Assembly: GCF_004118265.1 (NCBI RefSeq)
Contig: NZ_SDHW01000002.1
Coordinates: forward strand, 310,001 to 374,000
Length of the DNA stretch: 64,000 nt
From: Lacibacter luteus
Lineage (GTDB): Bacteria; Bacteroidota; Bacteroidia; Chitinophagales; Chitinophagaceae
Direction: 5' to 3'
The first letter of the stretch is position 1. Each line of letters begins with the position of its first letter. Positions 25,931-34,635 of the stretch are shown here, piece after piece. The notes beneath the pieces are model-generated. The model saw only the letters and a list, made by a program, of their open reading frames with translations. It was not told the origin of the DNA and did no database searches. Position numbers and translations under genes: made by a program.

Positions 25931-26614
25931 ATGAAAGGTCTTAACTATGTTGTTAATATATCAGTAGCTATTTTATTCGCTGGTCTGTTCTTAATCTCCT
26001 GCCAACAACCAGAAAAAGAAAACAAAAAAGTCGCAGAACAGGCATCCATACCAACCACAGTTTCAATTGAAGCTATTTTACTAAGTTCCTTGCAACAAGG
26101 AGATGCTGGCTTGAAAATGGAATCACCTTTTGGTTTTTTCCAAACAGGAAATTTTCTTGATAAAAAAATGCGATGTGCTTTTACTGTTAGTTGCACAAAA
26201 GACTCTACATACCTTGTTAAGCTTTATCGCATTGAGGACCTAAAGTTGTACCTGCTGGATAGCATTGCAGGGCTTGAGGCAAATCCCTCTCAATTTTCCA
26301 CCACTTATGCGGATTATAATTTCGACGGTCAAACCGATATTTATATTGATGTGTCAATGTCGAGTGATTTTTTATTTTATTGGGGGCATTTGATAACTAT
26401 TGACCCCACAACAAAAAAACTCACTCACCATCCCGAAGCTAGGGGATTAGCCAATATACAAGCAGATCCAAAAACAAAAACCATATTCTCAGATGAACCT
26501 ATTACTTGCAGATATTCCGGCAAACAGGCAGCATGTAAAGTAACAAATGAATGGATCAACGGACAGCTAAAATCAGCTAAAAAGGATTGCCCATGTGAAA
26601 CGTTTCAACAATAG
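25931..26614 (+). CDS. Lipoprotein with an FG-GAP/VCBS-like motif
   Basis: A 227-residue lipoprotein. The signal ends at LFLISC (Cys24). The mature part carries DYNFDGQTDIYID, a calcium-binding loop like those in VCBS/FG-GAP repeats, and paired Cys near the end (CRYSGKQAACKV, CPCETF). No catalytic motif. It is only 3 bases from rpiB and may be co-transcribed, but no functional link is apparent. AT-richer than neighbours. Confidence 0.68.
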   Translation: MKGLNYVVNISVAILFAGLFLISCQQPEKENKKVAEQASIPTTVSIEAILLSSLQQGDAGLKMESPFGFFQTGNFLDKKMRCAFTVSCTKDSTYLVKLYRIEDLKLYLLDSIAGLEANPSQFSTTYADYNFDGQTDIYIDVSMSSDFLFYWGHLITIDPTTKKLTHHPEARGLANIQADPKTKTIFSDEPITCRYSGKQAACKVTNEWINGQLKSAKKDCPCETFQQ

Positions 26615-26645
26615 TTTAAACACTGGACTACCATTCATACAACTG

Positions 26646-26672
26646 TCCCGCCATTGGCGGGATTTTCTTTTA
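26646..26672 (+). terminator. Hairpin terminator
   Basis: TCCCGCC, loop ATT, GGCGGGA then a T-rich tract, 31 bases after the lipoprotein stop. Confidence 0.8.
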
Positions 26673-26700
26673 TATTCGGCCTTCTAAAAAATTTTAATGC

Positions 26701-28164
26701 ATGAGGACTTACTTCCTGGCCGCACTTAGTTTGCTGGCTCTCTCTGCATCGGCCCAAAAGAAAAACAAAACGGCCGAGCAGTTTTCAAAAACAATCACTG
26801 CCGACGATCTGAAAACACATCTTTACATTCTGGCCGGTCCGGAAATGGAAGGAAGGGAAACAGGTACTGCCGGACAACGTAAAGCAGCCGATTACCTGAA
26901 ACAACAATTTCAGCGTATTGGTATTGCTCCTGCAAACAATGGCAACTACGAACAGTTTTACCCTTTGTACAAAGACACATTGAAAGATGCATCTGTATCT
27001 GTAAACGGAAAGACCTTTGAATTTGGTAAAGATTTTTCAGCTGCACTCAACAGCGTCTTTACAAGTCAACAGTTTTTCAGCGAAGTAGTGTACATGAGCA
27101 AAATCGATACTACAACAGATATTCGTGGTAAAGCAGTGGTGATTGTTGCAAAGAACGGAACGCAATTGCCTGCATTTAACGACATCAACAAACTGTACAG
27201 CCGCCAGCCTGCTGCTGTTTTGTTTGTGGTGAACAATGTAGATAAAACGCCCTCGCCACGTGGTGGCCGTTTAAGCATGAACCTGTACCGCAACCGTCAG
27301 AACCCAATAGTGGTTCGCATTTCGGAAGCAATGGGTGAGGCTTTGTTAAAAACCGATTTCGCTACTGCAAAAACGCAAACACTCGAAACAAAAACAGTTG
27401 CAACTGAGTTAATGCTCAGCTTCAAAAAAGATTTTGATGTTACGCAAGCTTCGAATGTGTTGGGTTTTATTGAAGGAACCGATAAGAAAGATGAGTGGGT
27501 GATCATTTCTGCACACTACGATCATGTGGGTATCATTGGTGGTAAAATTCACCCGGGTGCCGATGATGATGGAAGTGGCACGGTGGGTGTACTGGAAGTT
27601 GCCGAAGCATTTGCAAAAGCAAAAGCCGCAGGTAAAGGTCCACGCCGCAGTATTTTATTCTTAGCTGTTAGTGGCGAAGAAAAAGGTTTGTGGGGAAGTG
27701 CATACTATGCAGATCATCCTGTTTATCCGTTGGAAAAAACCAGCATCGATATCAACATCGACATGATCGGTCGTAAAGATGATAACCTTAAATCGCTCGA
27801 CAGCAATAACCATGTGTACTTAATTGGCGATGACAAACTGAGCAGCCAGTTAACACCGTTTGTTGACAGCATCAACAACATGTACATTAACATTATTACC
27901 GATCGCAAATACAACGATCCGAAAGATCCTAACCGTTTATACTACCGCAGCGACCATTACAATTTTGCTGCAAAAGGAGTTCCGATCGTATTCTTCTTTG
28001 ATGGCATTCATAAAGATTATCACAAACCAAGCGATACTCCGGATAAAATCAATTACGATCTGCACGAGAAACGCAGCCGTTTGGTATTTCTGTTAGCTTG
28101 GGAAGCAGCCAACCGTAACAATATGTTTGTGCGTGATATTCCCTTGAACGTACCTGCGAGATAA
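26701..28164 (+). CDS. Secreted M28-family zinc peptidase
   Basis: A 487-residue exported aminopeptidase-type enzyme. The signal peptide ends at ALSASAQ; LAGPEMEGRETGTAGQRKAADYL is seen in parts as the typical N-terminal motif. The M28 core has zinc ligands in SAHYDHVG (His, Asp nearby), GADDDGSG, the catalytic pair SGEEKGLWGS and downstream IDMIGR and the last His in DYHKPSDTPDKI. A PA-like insert lies at about 100-200. It removes N-terminal residues from peptides in the periplasm or outside. Own terminator. Confidence 0.92.
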   Translation: MRTYFLAALSLLALSASAQKKNKTAEQFSKTITADDLKTHLYILAGPEMEGRETGTAGQRKAADYLKQQFQRIGIAPANNGNYEQFYPLYKDTLKDASVSVNGKTFEFGKDFSAALNSVFTSQQFFSEVVYMSKIDTTTDIRGKAVVIVAKNGTQLPAFNDINKLYSRQPAAVLFVVNNVDKTPSPRGGRLSMNLYRNRQNPIVVRISEAMGEALLKTDFATAKTQTLETKTVATELMLSFKKDFDVTQASNVLGFIEGTDKKDEWVIISAHYDHVGIIGGKIHPGADDDGSGTVGVLEVAEAFAKAKAAGKGPRRSILFLAVSGEEKGLWGSAYYADHPVYPLEKTSIDINIDMIGRKDDNLKSLDSNNHVYLIGDDKLSSQLTPFVDSINNMYINIITDRKYNDPKDPNRLYYRSDHYNFAAKGVPIVFFFDGIHKDYHKPSDTPDKINYDLHEKRSRLVFLLAWEAANRNNMFVRDIPLNVPAR

Positions 28165-28186
28165 TTGCAAGCTCAACGCATCATAA

Positions 28187-28214
28187 AAAACCCCGGCAAG
28201 TTTGCCAGGGTTTT
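28187..28214. terminator. Terminator between convergent genes
   Basis: AAAACCCCGGCAA, GT, TTGCCAGGGTTTT: 13-bp stem with one mismatch, T-run on both strands. Confidence 0.8.
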
Positions 28215-28273
28215 GTTTTTGTTGCTGCTGAACAAAATTGAACAACACATCAACCTGCATAACTCCTGCTTTT

Positions 28274-29941
28274 TTACGATAAGAACAAAATCAATAGTTG
28301 AGCTGCAATGATCCTTAAGATCATTGTTAACGGATATACGGTTGCGTATGTAACAGAAGCTACTTCGTTTTTTGCCAGTTGTGTTGAGAAAGCCAATGCC
28401 GGCGGATCGGTACTTGCACCGGAAAGCAAACCACATACTTCAAAAAATGTTTTACGAAATACATAGTGTGCAATCATACCCACAATTAATAAGGGAACAA
28501 TGGTAATGGTCAGCCCCATTACAATCCATAACCATGCATTGTTACCACTTAATGCTGTTTGTAAATTGGCACCGCTGCTTAATCCAACACTTGCAAGAAA
28601 CAAACTGATGCCTAACTCCCGCAACATTAAGTTGGCACTATACGTTGTGTATTGGTTCAAATAAAACTTGCCACCATAACGGCTAAGTAATAATGCAATA
28701 ATCAACGGACCTCCTGCCAATCCTATTTTCACGGGCACCGGCATATTAAAGAAGAACATTGGAACACTTCCAAGCACAACACCGGCTACAATACCAATAA
28801 AGATGGGCGCAAGATCGGGCACATCCAAACGTTTCAACTGGTTACCTACTGTTTTGGTAACAAGATCAATCCCTTCTTCTGTGCCAACCACTTTCACCTG
28901 GTCGCCGAGTTGCAAAACAATATCGCCATGCGGAACCATTTCCACACCTGCACGGCTTAAACGGGTTAAGGTAAAATCGTGTTGATGCAGTGCGGCAATA
29001 TCGCCCAAACGTCTGTGTGTAACTTCCGATTGTGTAACAATAATAATGCGGGAGATCAGTTCACTCTTCGGCAGCTCTTTCAAATTCATATCACTCTCTT
29101 CGCCGATGATTGTTTTTAATACCTGCAGTTGATCTTTATGTGCAACGATCAGCAACACATCGTCCTCTGCCAAATGCGTTTGTGGTGTAGGTGTTATTAC
29201 TTTTCCCTGGTGATACAGGCGGGATACAACAACAGGTTCTTTCAACAATTCAAACACATTGCGCAATGGCTTGCCCACCAGCTGTTTGTTTTGCATTACT
29301 AAATGAATCGAAACAGGTTTGTTCGATTTAAGCACATCAAGCTTGCGATGCAATTCACGTTCTTTATCCAGGTTCACACGGAAGAACGCTTTCAATATTA
29401 AGATTGCAGCGATAATACCGAATACACCAAACGGGTAAACAACTGCATATGCAAGTGTGATAAACGAGGTAGTGTCGGCGGGCAGATGCAGATCTTTTGC
29501 TGCTGCCTGTGCAGCGCCAAGACCGGGCGTGTTGGTTACTGCACCGCTCATAACACCGGTAAGTGTAGTAATTGGTTGCCCCAGTAAAAAGTAAAAGCCA
29601 ACCACTGTTAATACACCAAGCAGTACTACCATTGCGGCAAGTCCGTTGGTAACAGCTGCATTTTTCTTCAGCGATGAAAAAAAACCCGGACCAACCTGTA
29701 AGCCTATGGAATACACAAAAAGAATTAAACCGAACTCTTTTAAAAAGTGTTCGGTTTCTTTATTTACATGAATGCCTGCATAAGAAATAGCAAGGCCCAT
29801 AAACAGGATCCATGTAACGCCGAGTGAAATACCGAAAATTTTTACTCTTCCTAACCAGGTGCCAATCGCAATAACAACACCAAAGATGATTACTGTTTGC
29901 GGAATACTTTCTTCAAGCAGTAGTTTAATAAACCAGTTCAT
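28274..29941 (-). CDS. AspT/YidE/YbjL-type transporter with TrkA_C domains
   Basis: A 555-residue membrane protein with two hydrophobic halves separated by a cytoplasmic region. Membrane motifs GLQVGPGFFSSLK and GAVTNTPGLGAAQAAAKDL in the first half, and VGLSSGANLQTAL and GLLSGASTDPPALAF in the second, show the duplicated AspT/YidE domain. Between them are two TrkA_C-like ligand-binding domains (VGKPLRNVFELL, VLLIVAHKDQLQVL, LGDQVKVVGTEEGI). Relatives exchange amino or dicarboxylic acids; substrate here unknown. Single gene. Confidence 0.88.
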   Translation of the reverse strand: MNWFIKLLLEESIPQTVIIFGVVIAIGTWLGRVKIFGISLGVTWILFMGLAISYAGIHVNKETEHFLKEFGLILFVYSIGLQVGPGFFSSLKKNAAVTNGLAAMVVLLGVLTVVGFYFLLGQPITTLTGVMSGAVTNTPGLGAAQAAAKDLHLPADTTSFITLAYAVVYPFGVFGIIAAILILKAFFRVNLDKERELHRKLDVLKSNKPVSIHLVMQNKQLVGKPLRNVFELLKEPVVVSRLYHQGKVITPTPQTHLAEDDVLLIVAHKDQLQVLKTIIGEESDMNLKELPKSELISRIIIVTQSEVTHRRLGDIAALHQHDFTLTRLSRAGVEMVPHGDIVLQLGDQVKVVGTEEGIDLVTKTVGNQLKRLDVPDLAPIFIGIVAGVVLGSVPMFFFNMPVPVKIGLAGGPLIIALLLSRYGGKFYLNQYTTYSANLMLRELGISLFLASVGLSSGANLQTALSGNNAWLWIVMGLTITIVPLLIVGMIAHYVFRKTFFEVCGLLSGASTDPPALAFSTQLAKNEVASVTYATVYPLTMILRIIAAQLLILFLS

Positions 29942-30310
29942 GTGATTATGTTTTGTTATCTGCCGTTCGCAGATGTTTTTTGCCTCCTGATATGCCCATG
30001 CTCTTTTTTGAACTTACTTGTAATTGCGAATGAGCGTTTCCTAATAACAAAATAGGATGTGTAAAACTAAGTTGCTGATTATACACAGGTACTAATCAAA
30101 ATCACAGTTTCTGCTTTTTTTAAACATGTTCTGTCAGGAATGCCCTCTAAATTATCCTGTACTGTCATGCTGGGGACAAGCTCAGCAACAACATATACAA
30201 TCTTAGTCAACGAAAAACCACAGTGTTTGTGTTAATAAAATACTGTTTTAAGTTTACCCATTATTTTTATTTCAATATTGAATTATATTGATTCTTCAAA
30301 ATACCTATTC
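29942..30310. other. Intergenic region between divergent transporter and TraB/GumN genes
   Basis: About 370 bases without a gene. ATCTGC-CGTTC-GCAGAT (29958-29974) is a small hairpin in what would be the leader of the transporter gene. Around 30164-30190 the string GTCATGCTGGGGACAAGCTCAGCA is seen in parts and looks like a solitary REP-type repeat common in Bacteroidota. I found no convincing promoter for the plus-strand gene. Confidence 0.4.
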
Positions 30311-31810
30311 ATGTTGAGAATATTTCTACTGATTGCCTTGCTTTTTGTATACACATCGAGTTTTTCTCAAGCATTTAGCAAAAGCGGTACAGACGATCTT
30401 TACTTATACAAAGGGACTGTGCTATACAAAGATGGTAACGGCTTCATTGCAAACGTGCAGAAGAATTTTGACTCAATCAGTGTATTGCTAAAATATGGCG
30501 AAATGTTTTTACGTGTGATCAGGAAGAAAGAGAATCAAGCATCAAAGACCGCAAAAGTCAATTCCGGCTTTCAGGCTAAAATGACAGACACTATAATTCG
30601 CCACATTTCCCAATTTCAACTTGACACTCTTTCTTATGGCAGAACAAAAGAACACACAAAGCAGGGGCAAAATCTCCACGGAAACAGTCTTGCCTATTTT
30701 CTTGAAAAGGACGATAGTGTTCGTGTAGAAGAAACATTTTATTTCAACAATTATGCTATTGTTATGAGCAATCACCTGGCTGAAGAATTCAGCATGCCGG
30801 TGTTGACGATCGAACGTGATTTCAATTTTTCAGATGAAGCAACTGACGAAGAGAATATTTCAATAATTGAAACCGGAGATATAAACTTTCCCTATGAAGT
30901 AAAAGTGCCAGAAACTTCTAAGAACAAAGTGTATCATAAAACATCCTCATACCTTCAGAGGCCTATAGCTGATAATTACAAAACCGGGAACTCCCAATTT
31001 TTTGCCATTATCAATAAGCAGACAAATGATACATCTTTTATTCTTGGCAGTATGCATGCAACAGAAGCGGCATTCTGGAATAAAAAGATTAATCAACCGG
31101 AAATACTTCAGCGCCTATTCTCTTGCAACGCATTGTATTTTGAAAGCATGTCAGATATTATTATAGACAGAGAAGATTCAACCAATAAAAGCACAACTAC
31201 ACAACTTAGAACATTGGAAAATGAACTAACATCACAACAAAAAGTTTTTTTTCGCCAGCAGTACAATACCTATCTGAAAGAATCGGGTATTGCTTATAAT
31301 GATTTAATAACATTTCACCCTCTTGTGATTGGTAATATTTTTGGGGTTTCTTTTTTTGCTGAAAAAAATATTATTCTTGAGGAAATACTAAGCGCCACAC
31401 TTCAAAAAGAGTTAATAAAGCAAGGAAGAATTGATTTTGATTTCAGAGGACTTGATTCAAATGAAGAAATTAGAGAGGTTAACAATTTCAGATGGAAATA
31501 TTACACCCCGTCCTATCTGATAACTGAGTTGAAGGTGATGAAGTCTTATCTTAAATCAGTTTGGTTAGAGTATGAGAACGGTGATATCGAAAAACTAGCA
31601 GAATCTGTAAAAACTAAATACGGTACCTCTTTTTATTATAAGACTGTTGATAAGCGAAATGAAAACTGGCTACCCCGCATGATAGAAGGTATGAAACAAG
31701 AAAAATGCTTTTTTGTTGTAGGATCGGCACATCTAGGAGGCCCGCAAGGAATACTCCATTTGCTTAAAGAAAAAGGTTACTCTATTCTTCCTTTGAAATG
31801 GCTGAATTAA
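30311..31810 (+). CDS. TraB/GumN-family secreted protein
   Basis: A 499-residue protein with signal peptide MLRIFLLIALLFVYTSSFSQ. An N-terminal part of about 200 residues is unassigned. The C-terminal part is TraB/GumN-like: FAIINKQTNDTSFILGSMHA gives the strand and the conserved GSxH; FSCNALYFESM matches the acidic motif; FFVVGSAHLGGPQGILHLLKEKGY is the closing G-AHL-G signature. The family has Tiki-like protease relatives. I chose the ATG at 30311 over a TTG at 30278 because it begins a clean signal peptide. Low GC compared with neighbours. Confidence 0.82.
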   Translation: MLRIFLLIALLFVYTSSFSQAFSKSGTDDLYLYKGTVLYKDGNGFIANVQKNFDSISVLLKYGEMFLRVIRKKENQASKTAKVNSGFQAKMTDTIIRHISQFQLDTLSYGRTKEHTKQGQNLHGNSLAYFLEKDDSVRVEETFYFNNYAIVMSNHLAEEFSMPVLTIERDFNFSDEATDEENISIIETGDINFPYEVKVPETSKNKVYHKTSSYLQRPIADNYKTGNSQFFAIINKQTNDTSFILGSMHATEAAFWNKKINQPEILQRLFSCNALYFESMSDIIIDREDSTNKSTTTQLRTLENELTSQQKVFFRQQYNTYLKESGIAYNDLITFHPLVIGNIFGVSFFAEKNIILEEILSATLQKELIKQGRIDFDFRGLDSNEEIREVNNFRWKYYTPSYLITELKVMKSYLKSVWLEYENGDIEKLAESVKTKYGTSFYYKTVDKRNENWLPRMIEGMKQEKCFFVVGSAHLGGPQGILHLLKEKGYSILPLKWLN

Positions 31811-31864
31811 ATAGCGACGACATGAAACATACACACCATTCGTTCCGTTTTAAATAACACAAAC

Positions 31865-31893
31865 AAAAACCGCAGCAATAGCTGCGGTTTTTT
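31865..31893. terminator. Terminator between convergent genes
   Basis: AAAAACCGCAGC, loop AATA, GCTGCGGTTTTTT: perfect stem usable from both sides. Confidence 0.85.
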
Positions 31894-31913
31894 AATAACA
31901 GTTCTGTTTATTA

Positions 31914-32888
31914 TTACCAACCAAGAATCCATGCAAACATCAGTGGCGCTACAATTGTTGCATCACTTTCTACAATGAATTTTGGTGTGTTGATATCGAG
32001 TTTACCCCAAGTAATTTTTTCGTTGGGCACTGCACCACTGTACGAACCATACGATGTTGTTGAATCGCTGATTTGGCAGAAATAACTCCAGAAAGGAACA
32101 TCGTGCCATTCAAGATCCTGGTACATCATCGGTACAACACAAATCGGGAAATCACCAGCAATACCACCACCAATCTGGAAGAAGCCAACACCTTTTCCAT
32201 CGCTGTTCTGACGGTACCAATCGGCTAACCAAACCATGTATTCAATACCACTCTTCACTGTGCTTGCCTTCAGCTCGTTTTTAATTACATAGCTGGCAAA
32301 GATGTTACCGGTTGTACTGTCTTCCCAACCCGGCACCACAATTGGAATGTTTTTTTCTGCTGCTGCAACGATCCAGCTGTTCTTTGGATCGATCTCGTAA
32401 TACTGTTCCAGATCGCCGCTTAAAACGGTTTTGTATAAAAACTCATGTGGGAAATAGCGTTCACCCTTTGCTTCTGCTTCCACCCACTGACGATGCAAGT
32501 GCTTTTGTAAACGACGGAAAGCTTCTTCTTCAGGAATACAGGTATCGGTTACACGGTTGTAATGGTTCTCTAACAGATCCCACTCGTCCTGTGGTGTAAG
32601 ATCACGATAGTTGGGCACACGCTTGTAGTGACTGTGTGCAACAAGATTCATCACATCTTCTTCCAGGTTGGCACCTGTACAGCTAATGATCTGTACTTTA
32701 TCCTGGCGGATCATTTCGGCCAGGCTTAAACCAAGTTCGGCAGTGCTCATAGCGCCTGCAAGGGTAACCATCATCTTACCACCCTCGTTCAGGTGTGTTT
32801 CATAACCTTTGGCTGCATCCATTAAAGCTGCTGCATTGAAATGACGGTAATGATGCTGGATAAATTGAGAAACGGGTCCTTTGTTCAT
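31914..32888 (-). CDS. Deoxyhypusine-synthase-like protein lacking the catalytic lysine
   Basis: A 324-residue protein of the deoxyhypusine synthase superfamily. MVTLAGAMSTAELGLSLAEMI and IISCTGANLEEDVMN show the NAD-binding fold start; IPIVVPGWEDSTTGNIFAS, FFQIGGGIAGDFPI and YGSYSGAVPNEKITWGKL follow in family order. In eukaryotic DHS the loop after GGG holds the catalytic Lys (GGGVxKHH); here it reads GGGIAGDF, so this Lys is absent. Bacteria also lack eIF5A. Bacterial relatives include homospermidine synthases, but that chemistry also uses the Lys. The real reaction is therefore open; spermidine-related metabolism is the best guess. Confidence 0.85.
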   Translation of the reverse strand: MNKGPVSQFIQHHYRHFNAAALMDAAKGYETHLNEGGKMMVTLAGAMSTAELGLSLAEMIRQDKVQIISCTGANLEEDVMNLVAHSHYKRVPNYRDLTPQDEWDLLENHYNRVTDTCIPEEEAFRRLQKHLHRQWVEAEAKGERYFPHEFLYKTVLSGDLEQYYEIDPKNSWIVAAAEKNIPIVVPGWEDSTTGNIFASYVIKNELKASTVKSGIEYMVWLADWYRQNSDGKGVGFFQIGGGIAGDFPICVVPMMYQDLEWHDVPFWSYFCQISDSTTSYGSYSGAVPNEKITWGKLDINTPKFIVESDATIVAPLMFAWILGW

Positions 32889-32919
32889 TTTTTAATTTTT
32901 AAAAGTGACCGCCTTCAGA

Positions 32920-32939
32920 TCCCGACCAAAGCGTCGGGA
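32920..32939 (-). promoter_or_regulatory. Hairpin in the leader of the DHS-like gene
   Basis: TCCCGAC, loop of 6, GTCGGGA: perfect 7-bp stem, 31 bases upstream of the start codon and downstream of a probable -7 box. It may be a regulatory hairpin or a REP-like repeat. Confidence 0.45.
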
Positions 32940-32975
32940 GACTTTGCGAATACCGGTAGTTAACTATCGGGAGCG

Positions 32976-32983
32976 CAAAATTA
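32976..32983 (-). promoter_or_regulatory. -7 box of the DHS-like gene
   Basis: TAATTTTG on the minus strand fits TAnnTTTG; it would give a leader of about 80 bases. No good -33 box. Confidence 0.4.
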
Positions 32984-33071
32984 AAGGATTGTAGCAAGAA
33001 CAGGTGGCTGTTTTTGTTATGCTTTCGTTGTGGCTTGTTGCAATATTGCAAAAGAAGAACGGACAGGTAAA

Positions 33072-33100
33072 AACAAAAAGCCCCCGTGTTAAACGGAGGC
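33072..33100 (-). terminator. Terminator of the PepSY-like gene
   Basis: On the minus strand GCCTCCGT, loop, ACGGGGGC then TTTTTGTTTTT, 33 bases after the stop at 33133. Confidence 0.75.
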
Positions 33101-33132
33101 TGTTCCAAAACAACAAGCATATGGCTGCTTTG

Positions 33133-33579
33133 TTATACAGTTTTCTTTTTTGTTTTGCTGATGCGTGAATATTCGCCTGAAGCATACATTTTATAAACGC
33201 TTACACATTTATCGTCGTCAATTTTAACCAGGTAAAACAGTTCACCTTCTTTACTTATTTCAGCAATATTCAGTACTGTTTTATTGGCACCAAGTTCCTC
33301 AACTTTTTTTGTAGCGAGGAAGGTCATTTGCGAAGGTTGAATTGAACGTTGTGTCGCCTGGAGTTGTCCATCATCGGTATACCATGCAGTCATCCAGTCG
33401 TTATTAAACTTAAACGATACAAGATAGTAGCCGTCTTTTTGTGTCCAGTTAACTTCTTTTGCTGTGCTGAATTCTTTTTGAAATGCTTCTTTTGCTTTTT
33501 CGTTTTCTTTTGGTGAAGGAGAAGCCCAGGCTGAAGCAGTGATGACAACTGCTGTCAGCATTACAAAGATCTTTTTCAT
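33133..33579 (-). CDS. Secreted PepSY/BLIP-like small protein
   Basis: A 148-residue exported protein with signal peptide MKKIFVMLTAVVITASAWA. The mature part reads FQKEFSTAKEVNWTQKDGYYLVSFKFNND followed by AWYTDDGQLQAT in parts, the pattern of the PepSY-like/DUF2874 beta-lactamase-inhibitor-like fold common in Bacteroidota periplasms. Such proteins are small inhibitors or scaffolds of unknown partners. It ends in a basic KTKKKTV. Own promoter and terminator. Confidence 0.8.
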   Translation of the reverse strand: MKKIFVMLTAVVITASAWASPSPKENEKAKEAFQKEFSTAKEVNWTQKDGYYLVSFKFNNDWMTAWYTDDGQLQATQRSIQPSQMTFLATKKVEELGANKTVLNIAEISKEGELFYLVKIDDDKCVSVYKMYASGEYSRISKTKKKTV

Positions 33580-33644
33580 ACAAACTATATTTTTAAGGTT
33601 TAATGATTAATGACTCTTTTACAGAAATCATTTTTTTGATGATG

Positions 33645-33675
33645 CAAACATATTTTTATGCCCGTTGCAGTGCAA
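33645..33675 (-). promoter_or_regulatory. Promoter of the PepSY-like gene
   Basis: Minus strand TTG (33673-33675), 20 bases, TATGTTTG (33645-33652): a full consensus promoter, about 65 bases before the start codon. Confidence 0.7.
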
Positions 33676-33751
33676 GCAATTCGTGACAAAAGGCTGTTAA
33701 CAGTACGTTCATAGTGATGAACGGATGCAACATGTGTAACACGGACATGCT

Positions 33752-33783
33752 AAAAAAAGAAAAACCTTTACAGTAAAGGGTTT
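33752..33783 (-). terminator. Orphan minus-strand terminator
   Basis: On the minus strand AAACCCTTTAC pairs with TAAAGGTTT and is followed by a long T-rich tract. No minus-strand gene ends directly before it: the nearest is the amidase gene ending at 34636, with an oppositely oriented gene in between. Confidence 0.6.
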
Positions 33784-33807
33784 CAGCTACTCTTAAAGAA
33801 ATGATAA

Positions 33808-34635
33808 ATGCCGACTGGCTTCACGAACGGCAAAACCAATATTGGGCGAGCGGAAAACGGTTTTACTGTTTTTTACATCGTCAACCCTTTTAAAAGTCGG
33901 TGCATTAAGATACTTTTGCTTAACAACACAATCGGTTTGCTAATCTGTAAATTTCATATACGCCGTTTTCTGTTTTTCTTCCTGTTAGTATCTATAGCAG
34001 CTTCCTGCAACTTAATGTTCAAGGTTTCTACAGGGTTTAGAAATCCTCAGGTGAGAGAAGATGCTGAAATTACCTATTTCATCAAAAAAAATAATCTTCC
34101 AACGAGCAACCACTATTTACTTAATGGAACAAATTACCTTGATCGAATGCCAAAGCTCGGCGGAATGCTTTATGGAATAGTTTGGCTTTTCGATAGTTCG
34201 GGTTCATTTTGTCGTGTTATGCCTAACACTGTTACAAGCAACATGCTAAGGAAATTAGAGTATGGACATGTCGCTGATTTTTCAAGAAGCTTTGCGATAA
34301 AACTTAATCTACTCGATTCTTCATCAAAGGCAAACATGCACAGGTTTTATTACACATTACATGTTGACAGCTTTTTATCAAAAACAACAAAGCTTGATGT
34401 GATTTCTCAAAAGTCAGAAGATCTAAAAGTCAAATACGATTTTACATTAGTTATTCCTTGGGCAATTTTTATGGGAAAGAAGGATCAGTTGCGAGCAATC
34501 AGGTCTTATTTAGAGGGAGTTGAAAAAAATCACACCTCAAGAATCAAGATCGTTTTTATTAACTATGACATTGGCTCAAACTTTGAAAATAAAAACGAGT
34601 TGGTTAAAAACTTTAAACTCACCCGCTATAAATAA
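33808..34635 (+). CDS. Lipoprotein of unknown function, probably a recent insertion
   Basis: A hypothetical lipoprotein. FLFFFLLVSIAASC is a lipobox. The 275-residue frame from the ATG at 33808 puts 50 residues before it, which is unusual; a TTG at 33937 would give a normal signal (MLICKFHIRRFLFFFLLV) and lies 18 bases after a -7-like TACTTTTG (33911-33918). The mature part has no recognised motif. It is clearly AT-rich, and its stop codon touches the stop codon of the convergent amidase gene. An orphan terminator lies upstream of it. These facts suggest insertion between the amidase gene and its terminator. Confidence 0.6.
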   Translation: MPTGFTNGKTNIGRAENGFTVFYIVNPFKSRCIKILLLNNTIGLLICKFHIRRFLFFFLLVSIAASCNLMFKVSTGFRNPQVREDAEITYFIKKNNLPTSNHYLLNGTNYLDRMPKLGGMLYGIVWLFDSSGSFCRVMPNTVTSNMLRKLEYGHVADFSRSFAIKLNLLDSSSKANMHRFYYTLHVDSFLSKTTKLDVISQKSEDLKVKYDFTLVIPWAIFMGKKDQLRAIRSYLEGVEKNHTSRIKIVFINYDIGSNFENKNELVKNFKLTRYK

